Shown here: piece by piece, positions 28,875 to 38,612 of the stretch
Position numbering within the stretch: position 1 is the first letter of the stretch
How the letters are laid out: each line of letters opens with the position of its first letter
Origin: Bacillus sp. 123MFChir2
GTDB taxonomy: Bacteria > Bacillota > Bacilli > Bacillales > Bacillaceae_G
DNA length: 64,000 nucleotides
Reading direction: 5' to 3'
NCBI RefSeq assembly: GCF_000383235.1
Contig: NZ_KB910928.1
Location: 1 to 64,000, forward strand
Position numbers and translations under genes: made by a program
Notes under the pieces: generated by a model
The model's database searches: none
Told to the model about the DNA's origin: nothing
The model's input: the letters and a program-made list of their open reading frames with translations, nothing else

Positions 28875-28908
28875 AGAACCGTACGTACAGCTTTCACTGT
28901 ATACGGCT
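28875..28908 (-). other. Group II intron domain V (RI-A)
   Basis: The 34-nt hairpin starts GAGCCGTATAC, has a GAAA loop and ends GTACGTACGGTTC, a canonical domain V. The stop codon of the intron's own ORF (28894-28896) falls inside it. Confidence 0.92.
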
Positions 28909-30783
28909 CGCCAGTTGACTAATCGAAATTTGCTTCTCATGATGGTCATGATGGCATTTAAAGCATAGGACGATCGTTTTCCTTTGTCGTTCAATCATAA
29001 TCTTGTCCAAATACTTTAAATTTCGTTTCTTTTTCAAGTCCTTTAGTTTTCTAATGTGATGAACTTCCATCTGACCTTCTGTTGCACCGCACGCTTCACA
29101 TTTATTAGCCAACAAACGCTTTTCAAATTCTGTTCGCCTAGAATATTTCATCGTATTCACGTATGAGTCTATTTCTGGTGTATCAGCTTTAATCGCACCT
29201 TTATGTTTCGGCAGGTCTTTTAATTTCACAAACTGATGAAGTCTTTCATTACCTTGTTTATCTTTTCTTGCTAAACAAAGTACTCCTTGTTTGTGGGTTC
29301 TCATGCTTGTAGCCACTTTCATTGAGGTGCTTCTACGTTTATTAGCTATGGTTTTAATGAAACTACTCTCTGCTAAATAAAACATCTTATCTAAATGATG
29401 ATAATTATTCGCTAGCTTGTAGTAGTTTGCGATTCCTCGTAGTTCAGCGTTATACGTGTGCAAAATTTCCAATTCCGAGTTATTTATTAATTTTGTCCGA
29501 TGTACAATTTTGAAGTTATCTAAGTTTCCATATCCGTTTTTGACAGCAAATTCATTGATTTTCTTCTCTGGGATCTCTAGCTTTATTGCACCTGAGAGTG
29601 TTCTCTTCTTCAATGGGTGGTTTTGATTCTTATACGTAACCCTTTTGACCTTCACTTCATTCCATCTGCGAAATTCGTAACCTAAGAAAGATATTGGATT
29701 CTCAAGATATGTTATGAGTGTTTTTTCTTCACTTAGATCAAGGCGGAGTTCCTCTTTAAGAAAATGTTTAATCCTTTCCTTAACATTCCATGCACTTTGT
29801 TTAGAACCAGCTATCCCAATTACGAAATCATCAGCGTAACGAACATATTTCATTCTTTGATAATTATTATCCATAGGGTCTATTGATGAAATTTTTATTT
29901 GCTTCGATTTCAGTTCTTGAATGTTGTTTACAAGGTCTGCTCGCCCTATCCACAATTCATGTCCGTTTCTTTCATCAAGTTTCTTAACCTTTTGTGAAAG
30001 GGTTCTGATATCTGAACGAATCGCAACGTATTCTTTATTTCTCGCCCTAATATTTCCTTTTTCGAAATTCTTCATTTGTTTTCCCATGAACAAATCAAAC
30101 TCATGAAGATAAATGTTAGCTAATAAGGGAGAAATAATACCGCCTTGTGGTGTACCGCTATATGTCTTATGGTAAATCCAATTTTCCATTACGCCACAAG
30201 TAAGTGCATTATGAATAAGGAGCAGGAAACGGCGATCATTTATTTTCTTTGAGATAAGATTTACTAGTACGGTATGGTCAATATGGTCGAAGAAGCCTTT
30301 AATATCTCCTTCAATGCACCATGTTAACCCTTTCCACGTATTCTTGATTTGAGACAGTGCTGTATGACAGCTTCTCCCTTCTCTAAACCCGTGAGAGTTA
30401 TCAGAGAATGTCGGTTCATAAACATTTTCTAAAATCATTCTCATTACTTCCTGTACCAACTTATCTTTAAAGTTAGGAACTCCTAGAGGCCTCTTTTTGC
30501 CATTTGCTTTTGGAATATAAACTCTTCTTACAGGTGCAAAACGAAATGCTCCATTCTTGAGTTGGTCAATGATTTCATCAATCTTTTGTAAGCTAAAACC
30601 ATCGATTGTTTCTTCAGATGTTCCTTTTGTTAGGTTCCCAGCATTCGGATATAGCTTTGCATATGCTTCAATCCATAGTTCTTTTTTATACATGAGACGG
30701 TAACAATCCGTTATTGGTTTACCATTTTGAGAAGCTTTCCTTATAACGTCCAACTGATGAAATGGATTTGTTGCCATATTCAT
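28894..30783 (-). CDS. Group II intron maturase/reverse transcriptase with HNH endonuclease (RI-A)
   Basis: Intron-encoded protein of 629 residues. RT domain with [20 protein letters not shown] (about 91-110), catalytic Asp160 (EGDIKGFFD), [15 protein letters not shown] and YADD at 316-319; a long insertion (about 235-300) precedes YADD. A maturase domain and a C-terminal HNH endonuclease (CEAC...EVHHIRKL...CFKCHHDHH, about 560-615) follow. Open throughout. AAAGGAG lies close to the first ATG; an in-frame ATG two codons on is equally possible. Its last codons overlap domain V, which is unusual because the ORF normally lies within domain IV. Confidence 0.95.
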   Translation of the reverse strand: MNMATNPFHQLDVIRKASQNGKPITDCYRLMYKKELWIEAYAKLYPNAGNLTKGTSEETIDGFSLQKIDEIIDQLKNGAFRFAPVRRVYIPKANGKKRPLGVPNFKDKLVQEVMRMILENVYEPTFSDNSHGFREGRSCHTALSQIKNTWKGLTWCIEGDIKGFFDHIDHTVLVNLISKKINDRRFLLLIHNALTCGVMENWIYHKTYSGTPQGGIISPLLANIYLHEFDLFMGKQMKNFEKGNIRARNKEYVAIRSDIRTLSQKVKKLDERNGHELWIGRADLVNNIQELKSKQIKISSIDPMDNNYQRMKYVRYADDFVIGIAGSKQSAWNVKERIKHFLKEELRLDLSEEKTLITYLENPISFLGYEFRRWNEVKVKRVTYKNQNHPLKKRTLSGAIKLEIPEKKINEFAVKNGYGNLDNFKIVHRTKLINNSELEILHTYNAELRGIANYYKLANNYHHLDKMFYLAESSFIKTIANKRRSTSMKVATSMRTHKQGVLCLARKDKQGNERLHQFVKLKDLPKHKGAIKADTPEIDSYVNTMKYSRRTEFEKRLLANKCEACGATEGQMEVHHIRKLKDLKKKRNLKYLDKIMIERQRKTIVLCFKCHHDHHEKQISISQLASRIQ

Positions 30784-31348
30784 GACTCCTTTATCATTGA
30801 CGTTAACATCAACCTGTCCCCCTTCCCCCTGCTAAACTCATTACAAGCAAACGTTGGGTACTACGAGGACTCCGTTACCATATGCAATTTTCATAGACCT
30901 ATGTCTAATAGCCAATTGGCGCTTGCACTTAGATAATCCCTGCATTATGACATAATTTTAGATACGTGATGGTTAGGTATCCCTTTCGACGGTTTCCTCT
31001 AGTGGAGGATTGAAGGACAAACCTTACTATGGACAGGGCTCTGGCGATACCCAGCAGACATAGCGGAGATATGTCTCCCATTTTGTCCTCATTGCCTGTT
31101 AACTATCGTAGACAACGGCGCACCCATCGCTCATTCGTCTAGGATTCAAGCAGTGTAGCTTTTACCATACATCACTTGGTCTGAAGAACTGACTCGACAT
31201 TAGATAGTTTTGTCGTCTTTTCTCCTTTTCACATCATGCTATGTTCCCTCTATAGGTTTCCCCTCAAGGTAAGATGCTGACCATAGAACATTGTAAGGAG
31301 TCCTAGTTTTCTAAGAAAACGCTAAAATTACGCACCTTGCAGGCGCAC

Positions 31349-31885
31349 GCCCGAAGGATGATTATGAAGACAAATAATAGAGGCAGCAGCGCGGCGAAAT
31401 GCTTCCTTGAAGATCTCGCGCGGATGCACAATCGAGGCATTCAAACTTCCAATAAATACTGTTTGTCGATGCATCACTTGATTTTTCGTATTTAAATATA
31501 AACATACAAAATGTTCCTGCTGTAAAAAGCGCATCTCTTCCATCATATAACGTGCGCAATCTTCTGGATTACGAATACTATATCTATTTTGATACTCTAA
31601 GCGTACCATTCTTCGTCCAAGTTCAAAAGCAGCAATAAGTTGGGAGGCTTTTGCCACCCCAACGCCATGAATGCTTGTCATCTCTTCAATTGTTGCATCC
31701 TTTAACATTCGTAATCCATCAAAATAATGCAAAATTCGGTTTGCTAATGTTAAGACCGACTCCTCTTTTGAACCTGTTCGAAGTAATATAGCGAGAAGTT
31801 CTGTGTTTGATAAGCTGCTTGCTCCTTCTAGCAATAAACGCTCCCGTGGTTGATCTTCTTTCACAACATCACGAATGCAGCTCAT
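31349..31885 (-). CDS. radC: radC, first exon (179 codons)
   Basis: RadC/UPF0758 protein, JAMM/MPN metalloprotease-like fold, historically called a DNA repair protein with unclear function. Residues 1-80 hold a helix-hairpin-helix-like region (TIEEMTSIHGVGVAKASQL). The MPN domain then runs up to HNHPSG, where the first group II intron interrupts it. Read without splicing, translation would end six codons into the intron (VRLQGA, 185 residues). Spliced exons total 678 bp, giving 225 residues, the normal length. AAAGGAGG precedes the ATG; maf lies 13 bp upstream. Confidence 0.95.
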
Positions 31886-31898
31886 ATTCTAGCCTCCT

Positions 31899-32459
31899 TT
31901 ACATATTAAATTGTTTCAACTCGCGCACAACACGTGCGATCGGCAAGCCAACAATCGCATAATAATCACCTTGTATATGCTGAACAAAAATTGCACCTTT
32001 TCCCTGTATCCCATAGCTACCTGCTTTATCAAGCGGTTCTTTCGTTTGCACATATGCATGAATTTCTTCTTCAGTTAATTCCCAAAACGTTACTTCTGCA
32101 CGCTCATAAAATGTCACTGTTTTTTCTTTTGAAATAAGAGCAACTCCTGTATACACCTCATGAGTTTTTCCTGATAAGAACCGTAACATTTCTTTCGCTT
32201 CACTCTCATCCTCTGGTTTTCCTAGAATACGCGATTCGAAAGTAACAATTGTATCAGCCCCAAGCACAACACAATCTTCGTAATCCTTTGCTACGGCAGA
32301 TGCTTTTTGCAACGCAAGTGACATTACGATATCATGCGGTGATGAATATGCACCAATCGTTTCTTCTACATCGCTAACTACAACCTCAAATGGCATCTCC
32401 ACAAGCTCAAGTAATTCTTTACGTCTTGGTGAACCAGACGCTAAAATAAGTTTTTTCAT
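31899..32459 (-). CDS. maf: Maf nucleotide pyrophosphatase
   Basis: House-cleaning nucleoside triphosphate pyrophosphatase (dTTP/UTP type) also linked to septum control in B. subtilis. 186 residues with [17 protein letters not shown] and [12 protein letters not shown] motifs. The frame extends five codons upstream, but AAAGGAG sits immediately before the ATG at 32459 that begins [13 protein letters not shown]. Probably first gene of a maf-radC transcript. Confidence 0.95.
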   Translation of the reverse strand: MKKLILASGSPRRKELLELVEMPFEVVVSDVEETIGAYSSPHDIVMSLALQKASAVAKDYEDCVVLGADTIVTFESRILGKPEDESEAKEMLRFLSGKTHEVYTGVALISKEKTVTFYERAEVTFWELTEEEIHAYVQTKEPLDKAGSYGIQGKGAIFVQHIQGDYYAIVGLPIARVVRELKQFNM

Positions 32460-32555
32460 ACGTTCTCCTTTCACTTTTAAAATTAGCAGGAAGATACATC
32501 ATAACCATACTAAATGTATAGATTCTCCTCAAATTTTAAAAATATCATTTTTCTT

Positions 32556-32610
32556 TAAAAAAAATACAAAAGAAAGGCAAAAGCACAACCTTGCTTTTCC
32601 TTTCTTCCAT
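32556..32610 (-). terminator. Terminator after spoIIB
   Basis: AAGAAAGGAAAAGCAAGG and its imperfect complement GCTTTTGCCTTTCTT form a stem followed by a T-rich tract on the minus strand, downstream of spoIIB. Confidence 0.65.
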
Positions 32611-32670
32611 ACGAGTAAATATTAGAAAAAAGCACCACGTACTGATGGTGATTTAAATCTCATCTAATTA

Positions 32671-33615
32671 TTATACGTTTTTGTTTTTTTGTGAAACTAT
32701 TTTTTCATAAGAAAGGAAGCTATCCACTAACACTTGCTGTAATTTCGTCATCGTTTCCATATCTTGTTTTCCCTCTTGTAGTGTTTGCACAGCTACTGAT
32801 GCATATGTAAACAATTTTTTTATGTCATCCTGCTTTAGTGCTGCCTCTTCCTTTTTTATTGCTTTCCATTCATTTTCAATTTGTTCTATATCTGTTTTAC
32901 TTATTTTATTCCCGGACTGCAATGTAGCGGTTTGTTGCAATAGTTTTCCAAACAACGATTGCAGCTTTTCCAAAAGCGCTCCATACTCTTGATCCTGTTT
33001 TAAAAGCGCTTGATCTGTAATCTCCCATTTCTTTTTCACAACTGACATATCTTTTTGTTTATATTGCGTAATTAGCTGCATAACAGATTGCTCATCATGT
33101 GCCATCCCAAGAACGAGTAAATATTTATCCCCTGACTGCATAACTGCTCCAGGGACTCCATTTTCTTGTAACTCCTTTAATGATGCCTGTCCCTTTTCTT
33201 TCGAAGAAAAGACCCCGCCCTGCACAAAATAAATCGTCAGCGGCGCTAAAGCCTGTGGTGCTGGTTTCTCATTTGTCGGTTTTTTTGTTTCTTTTTTCTC
33301 TGTAACATTTGCTGCTGGTGCTGTTGTTTCGCGAACCGCTTCTTGTCCCGTTAGTAAGTGTAGCATTCCCATTCCAAACCCTGTCCCAATTACAATCGCC
33401 GTAGATACAGTGAAAACAAGCCTATTACTCCATCCTTTTTTTCCTTTACGTATAGATGCTGGATGTTTTTGAAACGACACAACATTATTTGTCACCGTAT
33501 TCTCCGGGAGCATCCAATCAAATTCTTCTTTTTTTGTTTCATCTTCCTTCTTCTCTATATAATTTGCTTCCGTTCCATTCACTTTAATTGAAATTGGTCG
33601 CGATTGTTTGTCCAT
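32671..33615 (-). CDS. spoIIB: Stage II sporulation protein B (SPOR domain)
   Basis: Localises to the sporulation septum and helps engulfment. 314 residues: cytoplasmic N-terminus, a membrane helix (about 86-106, LVFTVSTAIVIGTGFGMGM), a linker rich in Ala, Lys and Pro, and a SPOR peptidoglycan-binding domain (about 128-200, YFVQGGVFSSKEKGQASLKE). The C-terminal 110 residues look helical. Family conservation is weak outside SPOR; the call relies on this layout and on the maf-spoIIB-folC order. In B. subtilis comC lies between spoIIB and folC; it is absent here. Confidence 0.85.
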   Translation of the reverse strand: MDKQSRPISIKVNGTEANYIEKKEDETKKEEFDWMLPENTVTNNVVSFQKHPASIRKGKKGWSNRLVFTVSTAIVIGTGFGMGMLHLLTGQEAVRETTAPAANVTEKKETKKPTNEKPAPQALAPLTIYFVQGGVFSSKEKGQASLKELQENGVPGAVMQSGDKYLLVLGMAHDEQSVMQLITQYKQKDMSVVKKKWEITDQALLKQDQEYGALLEKLQSLFGKLLQQTATLQSGNKISKTDIEQIENEWKAIKKEEAALKQDDIKKLFTYASVAVQTLQEGKQDMETMTKLQQVLVDSFLSYEKIVSQKNKNV

Positions 33616-33770
33616 ACCCCCACTCCTTACTTCTTATCATTGCCAGCATCGTATCATACTCGTTTCAAAAAAAAACGAGATACTTGTCAAAGAGATTCGC
33701 CAAATTATCCTATATTGTTATCTTATATGTATGCTTACGTCTTTATTTGTAGAACAAAAAACTAGACAGC

Positions 33771-35081
33771 TTATTTCTGTCTAGTTTTTTGAACCACATA
33801 TTTACGAGCGAATGATATGAAGTAAAGAGAACCTGTTAATAAGAAAACATCCTCTTCTTGTAAAGAATCCATTGCCCTACTAATCGCTTCCTGCCAATTT
33901 TCAAAAATATGTTTTGATTCTCGCTTTGAATGGGCAGCAAGAGCCTCGGCAGAGATAGCACGATCAAACTGGAACGTTGTAAAAATCATTTCATCCGCAA
34001 TTGTTTCTAATTGTCCAACCATTTCATCTAGCTGCTTGTCCCCAAGTGCTGTAAATAAAATAATAATTCGTTTGTCACTATAATGTGCACGAACAGTTTC
34101 TACAAGGCTATGTATGCCTTCTGGATTGTGTGCTCCATCAATAATGACATGCGGGTGAGTAGAAATTTGCTCAAAACGTCCAATCCAATACGCTTCAGCT
34201 AATCCTTTTCGAATATGCTCTTCATCAATTAAAAATGCTTGATATACGTTTAAGTATGACATCGCCATAAGTGCCAGCGCAGCATTATTCACTTGGTGCT
34301 GGCCTTTCATGGAAATGAAAAGATCTTCGTAAGTATGGAATGGAGACGTGAATGTAAATCGTTCTCCTTCTTTCTCTGAAGAATGATGTTCTACTTGAAT
34401 TTGCTTTCCTAATTCATATAAGTTAGAACGTTTTCTATTAGCAGCTGTACGGATGACTTCTAACGCTTCGTTTTGCTGTACACCAGTTAGAATAGGAACA
34501 CCTGATTTTATTATTCCCGCCTTTTCAAATGCAATCGCTTCTAATGTATCTCCTAAAATATGCATATGATCGCGTCCAATATTTGTAATAATTGTTAGCA
34601 CAGGGTGAATGACATTCGTCGAATCGAATCGCCCTCCAAGCCCTGTCTCAAATAAGACGATGTCACACATATTCATCTTTCCAAAATAATAAAGAGACAT
34701 AACAGTAATAATTTCAAATTCTGTCGCTTCACCTAAATTTGTTTCATCTAACTTTTCCACAACAGGTTTGACCACATTTACAAGATTTGCAATTTCTTGA
34801 TCTGCAATCGGTACACCATTCACACTAATCCGTTCATTAAATGTTTCAATGTACGGAGAAGTAAATGTCCCTACTTTGTACTCTGCCGCCTGTAACATAT
34901 AACGCATATATGTGAGCGTAGAACCTTTTCCATTCGTTCCCGCAAGATGAACACATTTTATATGACGCTCCGGATTTCCAAGTTCCTCTAACATCCACTC
35001 CATGCGCTCTAAACCTGGTTTTATACCAAATTTCAAACGGCTATGAATCCAGCCGATTGCCTCTTCATATGTCTGTATCAC
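33771..35081 (-). CDS. folC: Folylpolyglutamate/dihydrofolate synthase FolC
   Basis: Adds glutamate to (dihydro)folates. P-loop GTNGKGSTLTYMRYML (about residue 48), FTSPYIETFNERI, FETGLGGRFDSTNV and the C-terminal domain motif DGAHNPEG are intact. The frame extends to 35159, but the family N-terminus matches a start at the GTG at 35081 (MIQTYEEAIGWIH, 436 residues), nine bases after GGGGA; an ATG at 35090 is only one base from that site. Confidence 0.94.
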   Translation of the reverse strand: MIQTYEEAIGWIHSRLKFGIKPGLERMEWMLEELGNPERHIKCVHLAGTNGKGSTLTYMRYMLQAAEYKVGTFTSPYIETFNERISVNGVPIADQEIANLVNVVKPVVEKLDETNLGEATEFEIITVMSLYYFGKMNMCDIVLFETGLGGRFDSTNVIHPVLTIITNIGRDHMHILGDTLEAIAFEKAGIIKSGVPILTGVQQNEALEVIRTAANRKRSNLYELGKQIQVEHHSSEKEGERFTFTSPFHTYEDLFISMKGQHQVNNAALALMAMSYLNVYQAFLIDEEHIRKGLAEAYWIGRFEQISTHPHVIIDGAHNPEGIHSLVETVRAHYSDKRIIILFTALGDKQLDEMVGQLETIADEMIFTTFQFDRAISAEALAAHSKRESKHIFENWQEAISRAMDSLQEEDVFLLTGSLYFISFARKYVVQKTRQK

Positions 35082-35185
35082 GTATGCCATTCCCCTTTCC
35101 ATCAAAAAACGAACCAAAGCAAAAGATTGCTTTAGCCCTATTATACTCAAATAGGACAATCTTTGCCGTGGTTCGTTATTTAAAA

Positions 35186-35257
35186 TAATTTACCCCGATT
35201 GGTGAGGGCTAATAATCAGTGGGGGATGAAGCTCCCCACTGATTAAAGTTTCACTTT
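35186..35257 (-). repeat. Hairpin repeat overlapping the valS stop codon
   Basis: Starts AATAAAGTGAAACTT, which contains the valS TAA, followed by a stem AATCAGTGGGG / CCCCCACTGATT. The same 15-base opening and hairpin plan recur at the rdgB stop. No long T-run, so it may be a processed or terminator-like RNA element. Confidence 0.7.
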
Positions 35258-37901
35258 ATTTTTGCAGATCTGCTAGACGTTGGCGAACTGCTTCGCGTTT
35301 TTCTAAGTAATCTTGCTCTTTCGCGCGTTCTCCTTCAATAACTGCCGCCGGAGCTTTTGCTACGAATCCTTGATTGGAAAGTTTCTTCTGTACACGTTCT
35401 ACTTCTTTATCGAACTTCTCAAGTTCTTTTTCAAGACGTGCTTTTTCTTCATCAAGGTTGATCAGATCAGCTAGTGGTAAAAATAGCTCTGCACCTGATA
35501 CAATTGCTGTCATCGCTTTTTCCGGCGCTTGTAAATTCGTTTGAATTGTTAATTCACTTGGATTACAGAAGCGCTCAATGTAAGAGCTGTTTTTCGTAAG
35601 CTGAGCTAGTACTATTTCGTCTTTTGCTTTGATTTGCATTTGAACTTTTTTGCTCATTGGTGTATTTACTTCAGCACGAATGTTACGAACAGAGCGAATG
35701 ATATCAACAAGAAGGTGCATTTCTGCCGCTGCTTCTTTGTCTTGTAAATCTTCGCGAACTGTTGGCCACGCTGCTACTGTAATAGATTCACCTTCATGAG
35801 GTAAATGTTGCCAAATCTTCTCTGTTACGAATGGCATGAACGGATGTAACAGGCGCATTGTTTGATCTAGTACGTATGCTAAAACAGAACGAGTTGTTTT
35901 CTTCGCTGCTTCATCTTCGCCATATAGCGGAAGCTTCGCCATTTCAATGTACCAGTCACAGAAATCATCCCAAATGAAGTTGTATAATGCACGGCCAACT
36001 TCACCTAGTTCATATTTATCCATGTTACGTGTCACACTTTCAATCGTTTCGTTTAAACGAGTTAAAATCCATTTATCTGCAACTGATTTTTCACCAGTTA
36101 AATCAATATCTTCATATTTCATGTCATCCATGTTCATTAATACGAAACGAGATGCGTTCCAAATTTTATTAATGAAGTTCCAAGTAGATTCTACCTTCTC
36201 CATGCTAAAGCGTAAATCTTGGCCCGGCGCACTTCCTGTTGATAAGAAGAAGCGCATTGCATCTGCACCGTACTTCTCAATAACTTCCATTGGATCAATA
36301 CCGTTACCAAGAGATTTACTCATTTTACGTCCTTGCTCATCGCGAACAAGACCGTGAATCAATACGTCTTTAAATGGACGCTGTTCTGTAAACTCTAACC
36401 CTTGGAAAATCATACGAGATACCCAGAAGAAGATGATATCATAACCAGTTACAAGAGCGTCTGTTGAATAATAACGCTTGAAATCCGCTGCATCTTCGTT
36501 TGGCCAACCTAGTGTAGAGAATGGCCATAACGCTGAACTAAACCATGTATCAAGTACATCATTATCTTGATTCCAATTTTCAATATCCGCTGGCGCTTCT
36601 GTACCTACGTATACTTCACCAGTTTCTTTATGATACCAAGCTGGGATGCGGTGTCCCCACCATAATTGACGAGAAATACACCAGTCATGAATGTTTTCCA
36701 TCCAGCGTAAATATGTGTTTTCAAAACGCTCTGGTACGAACGTTACTTTTTCCTCTTCTTTTTGTTGAAGCTCAATTGCCTTTTCAGCAAGTGGTGCCAT
36801 TTTTACGAACCATTGTGTTGATAAGTAAGGTTCAACAACGGCTCCGCTACGCTCACTATGACCAACCGCATGCATATGCGGCTCAATTTCTACTAATACA
36901 CCTGCTTCTTGCAAGTCGTTTACTAATTGCTTACGGCATTCAAAACGGTCCATACCGTTATACTTACCAGCTTTTTCGTTCATTGTGCCGTCATCGTTCA
37001 TTACAAGAATGCGTGGTAAGTCATGGCGGTTACCTACTTCGAAGTCATTCGGATCGTGAGCTGGTGTAATTTTCACAACACCTGTACCGAAATCTTTTTC
37101 TACGTACTCGTCAGCGATAATCGGAATCTCACGGCCTACGATTGGAAGTGTAACTGTTTTACCGATTAAATGTTTGTAACGATCATCTTCTGGATGAACT
37201 GCTACTGCTGTATCACCAAGCATTGTTTCCGGACGAGTTGTTGCAAGGCGAATGTGACCAGAACCGTCTGTTAATGGATAGTTCATATGGTAGAATGCAC
37301 CTTGCACATCTTTATGAATTACTTCAATATCAGAAAGGGCAGTGCGCGCTGCTGGATCCCAGTTAATAATATATTCTCCGCGATAAATTAAGCCTTTTTC
37401 GTATAATTGAACGAATACTTTATTAACCGCATCAGATAAACCTTCGTCTAATGTAAAGCGCTCACGAGAGTAATCTAATCCTAAACCAACTTTTCCCCAT
37501 TGCTCGCGAATGTGATTCGCGTATTCTTCTTTCCATTCCCATGCTTTTTCAAGGAATTTCTCACGGCCAAGATCGTAACGTGAAATACCTTCTTCACGAA
37601 GTTTCCCTTCTACTTTCGCTTGCGTTGCGATACCCGCATGGTCCATACCAGGAAGCCATAATACATCGTATCCTTGCATACGCTTTGTACGTGTTAAAAT
37701 ATCTTGAAGTGTTGTATCCCATGCATGACCTAAATGCAGTTTACCTGTTACGTTTGGAGGCGGGATTACAATTGTATACGGCTGTTTTTCCGCATCTCCT
37801 TTTGCTTCGAAATATTTGCCTTCAAGCCACCATTTATAACGGCCTTCTTCAACGGACATATGATCATATTTAGTTGGTAAATTTTTTTCCGTGTTTGACA
37901 T
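35256..37901 (-). CDS. valS: Valyl-tRNA synthetase
   Basis: Class I synthetase charging tRNA-Val. 881 residues with the HIGH-type motif [15 protein letters not shown] (about 48-62), the editing CP1 domain, KMSKSLGNG (about 527), the anticodon-binding domain and a C-terminal coiled-coil arm ([19 protein letters not shown]). A T-box leader precedes it, so expression should respond to uncharged tRNA-Val. folC follows after about 170 bp. Confidence 0.98.
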   Translation of the reverse strand: MSNTEKNLPTKYDHMSVEEGRYKWWLEGKYFEAKGDAEKQPYTIVIPPPNVTGKLHLGHAWDTTLQDILTRTKRMQGYDVLWLPGMDHAGIATQAKVEGKLREEGISRYDLGREKFLEKAWEWKEEYANHIREQWGKVGLGLDYSRERFTLDEGLSDAVNKVFVQLYEKGLIYRGEYIINWDPAARTALSDIEVIHKDVQGAFYHMNYPLTDGSGHIRLATTRPETMLGDTAVAVHPEDDRYKHLIGKTVTLPIVGREIPIIADEYVEKDFGTGVVKITPAHDPNDFEVGNRHDLPRILVMNDDGTMNEKAGKYNGMDRFECRKQLVNDLQEAGVLVEIEPHMHAVGHSERSGAVVEPYLSTQWFVKMAPLAEKAIELQQKEEEKVTFVPERFENTYLRWMENIHDWCISRQLWWGHRIPAWYHKETGEVYVGTEAPADIENWNQDNDVLDTWFSSALWPFSTLGWPNEDAADFKRYYSTDALVTGYDIIFFWVSRMIFQGLEFTEQRPFKDVLIHGLVRDEQGRKMSKSLGNGIDPMEVIEKYGADAMRFFLSTGSAPGQDLRFSMEKVESTWNFINKIWNASRFVLMNMDDMKYEDIDLTGEKSVADKWILTRLNETIESVTRNMDKYELGEVGRALYNFIWDDFCDWYIEMAKLPLYGEDEAAKKTTRSVLAYVLDQTMRLLHPFMPFVTEKIWQHLPHEGESITVAAWPTVREDLQDKEAAAEMHLLVDIIRSVRNIRAEVNTPMSKKVQMQIKAKDEIVLAQLTKNSSYIERFCNPSELTIQTNLQAPEKAMTAIVSGAELFLPLADLINLDEEKARLEKELEKFDKEVERVQKKLSNQGFVAKAPAAVIEGERAKEQDYLEKREAVRQRLADLQK

Positions 37902-37924
37902 ATTTTTCCCTCCTCAAAAAAATA

Positions 37925-38178
37925 AAAAACTCCCTCATCCAAAAGGACGACGGAGATCGTGGTACCACCTTTTTTTACAGGCGTAAATAGATACACTACA
38001 CCTGTACACTTAACATCTGTAACGGGTTACCCGGTTTCTCCTACTTTCACTGCGAGTTCAAAGAAACTGCTCAAGGGCGACCTTCCAACACTACCATCTA
38101 AGAAATCTCACAGCAATTGATTTCCCTCTCTGAAGATGTAGGACGTTGTACTCTTCCCTATCAACGCATTTATATATA
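37925..38178 (-). promoter_or_regulatory. T-box riboswitch upstream of valS
   Basis: The T-box sequence AAGGTGGTACCACG is at 37958-37971, followed by a terminator stem (CTCCGTC ... GAGGGAG, then a T-run) at about 37925-37956. The upstream 200 nt contain stem I features, including GTGAAAGTAGGAGAAA in which GUA (Val) is a candidate specifier. Uncharged tRNA would stabilise the antiterminator and allow valS transcription. A TATAAT at 38188-38193 is the likely -10. Confidence 0.9.
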
Positions 38179-38384
38179 CGTTTTAAAATTATAATATACC
38201 TTATAGTCTAAAAAAGAAATGCGCAATCGTCAATAAGCTTAACCAAGTTTTTTATAACATATGCAAAGAAAATAAAAAAAGTGCAGCACAAGCACATTAG
38301 ATGCCCATCCTACATATTGTAATATCACATTTCCACTTCTCTTATGATTCCATTCTAGAGAAGGTTGTAATACGGAGGACAATT

Positions 38385-38579
38385 ATGCGACGCTATAGAC
38401 GCACGTACAACTTCTCATCCCCTTCTTGGATGAGAAATTTACAAACGATGTTTTCAGATTTTGCAATTCCGCTTACGATTTTCCAAGGCATTCGTACTTT
38501 GCTGCTTCCTACGTTTTTAGATTTTGTTATTCTTGCTATTTTTATCGCGGCAACGATTCGTTTTCATCATCAGCCGTAA
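38385..38579 (+). CDS. Small hydrophobic protein of unknown function
   Basis: 64 codons beginning MRRYRRTYNFSS with GGAGG well spaced upstream of the ATG, and a rho-independent terminator after the stop, so it looks like a real monocistronic gene. The N-terminus is strongly basic; two hydrophobic stretches follow (about residues 27-39 and 45-59), ending in RFHHQP. I do not recognise a family. It is on the opposite strand to its neighbours, valS and ysxE. A small membrane protein is the most that can be said. Confidence 0.65.
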   Translation: MRRYRRTYNFSSPSWMRNLQTMFSDFAIPLTIFQGIRTLLLPTFLDFVILAIFIAATIRFHHQP

Positions 38580-38612
38580 CCTCTTCCCTGAGGCTACGGC
38601 TATTTTTTTACT
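38574..38612. terminator. Bidirectional terminator between the small gene and ysxE
   Basis: AGCCGTAACCTC and GAGGCTACGGCT form the stem, followed by seven T on the plus strand. It begins at the stop of the small gene and ends at the ysxE stop. Confidence 0.82.

Larger units (their letters stand above)
28815..31348 (-). mobile_element. Group II intron in radC (first intron, RI-A), about 2.53 kb
   Basis: Complete retroelement: begins GTGCGCCTGC exactly after the HPSG codons of radC; the 5' ribozyme part is 30784-31348 (565 nt, no other gene); an intact maturase ORF follows, then domain V at 28875-28908, a domain VI-like hairpin (CCTATTTGGGTAACCAAATA) and a 3' end CCTAC, after which radC resumes with GACCCC. 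The domain V triad is AGC. Excision restores the radC frame. Confidence 0.93.

Noticed and set aside
31000-31348. EBS1/EBS2 sites for intron RI-A
   Set aside because: I looked for complements to the exon bases before 31348 by eye and found none I would defend without folding the RNA.
31328-31885. radC as a simple truncated pseudogene of 185 codons
   Set aside because: The missing C-terminal coding sequence is found in two pieces downstream of complete group II introns, and all joins keep the frame.
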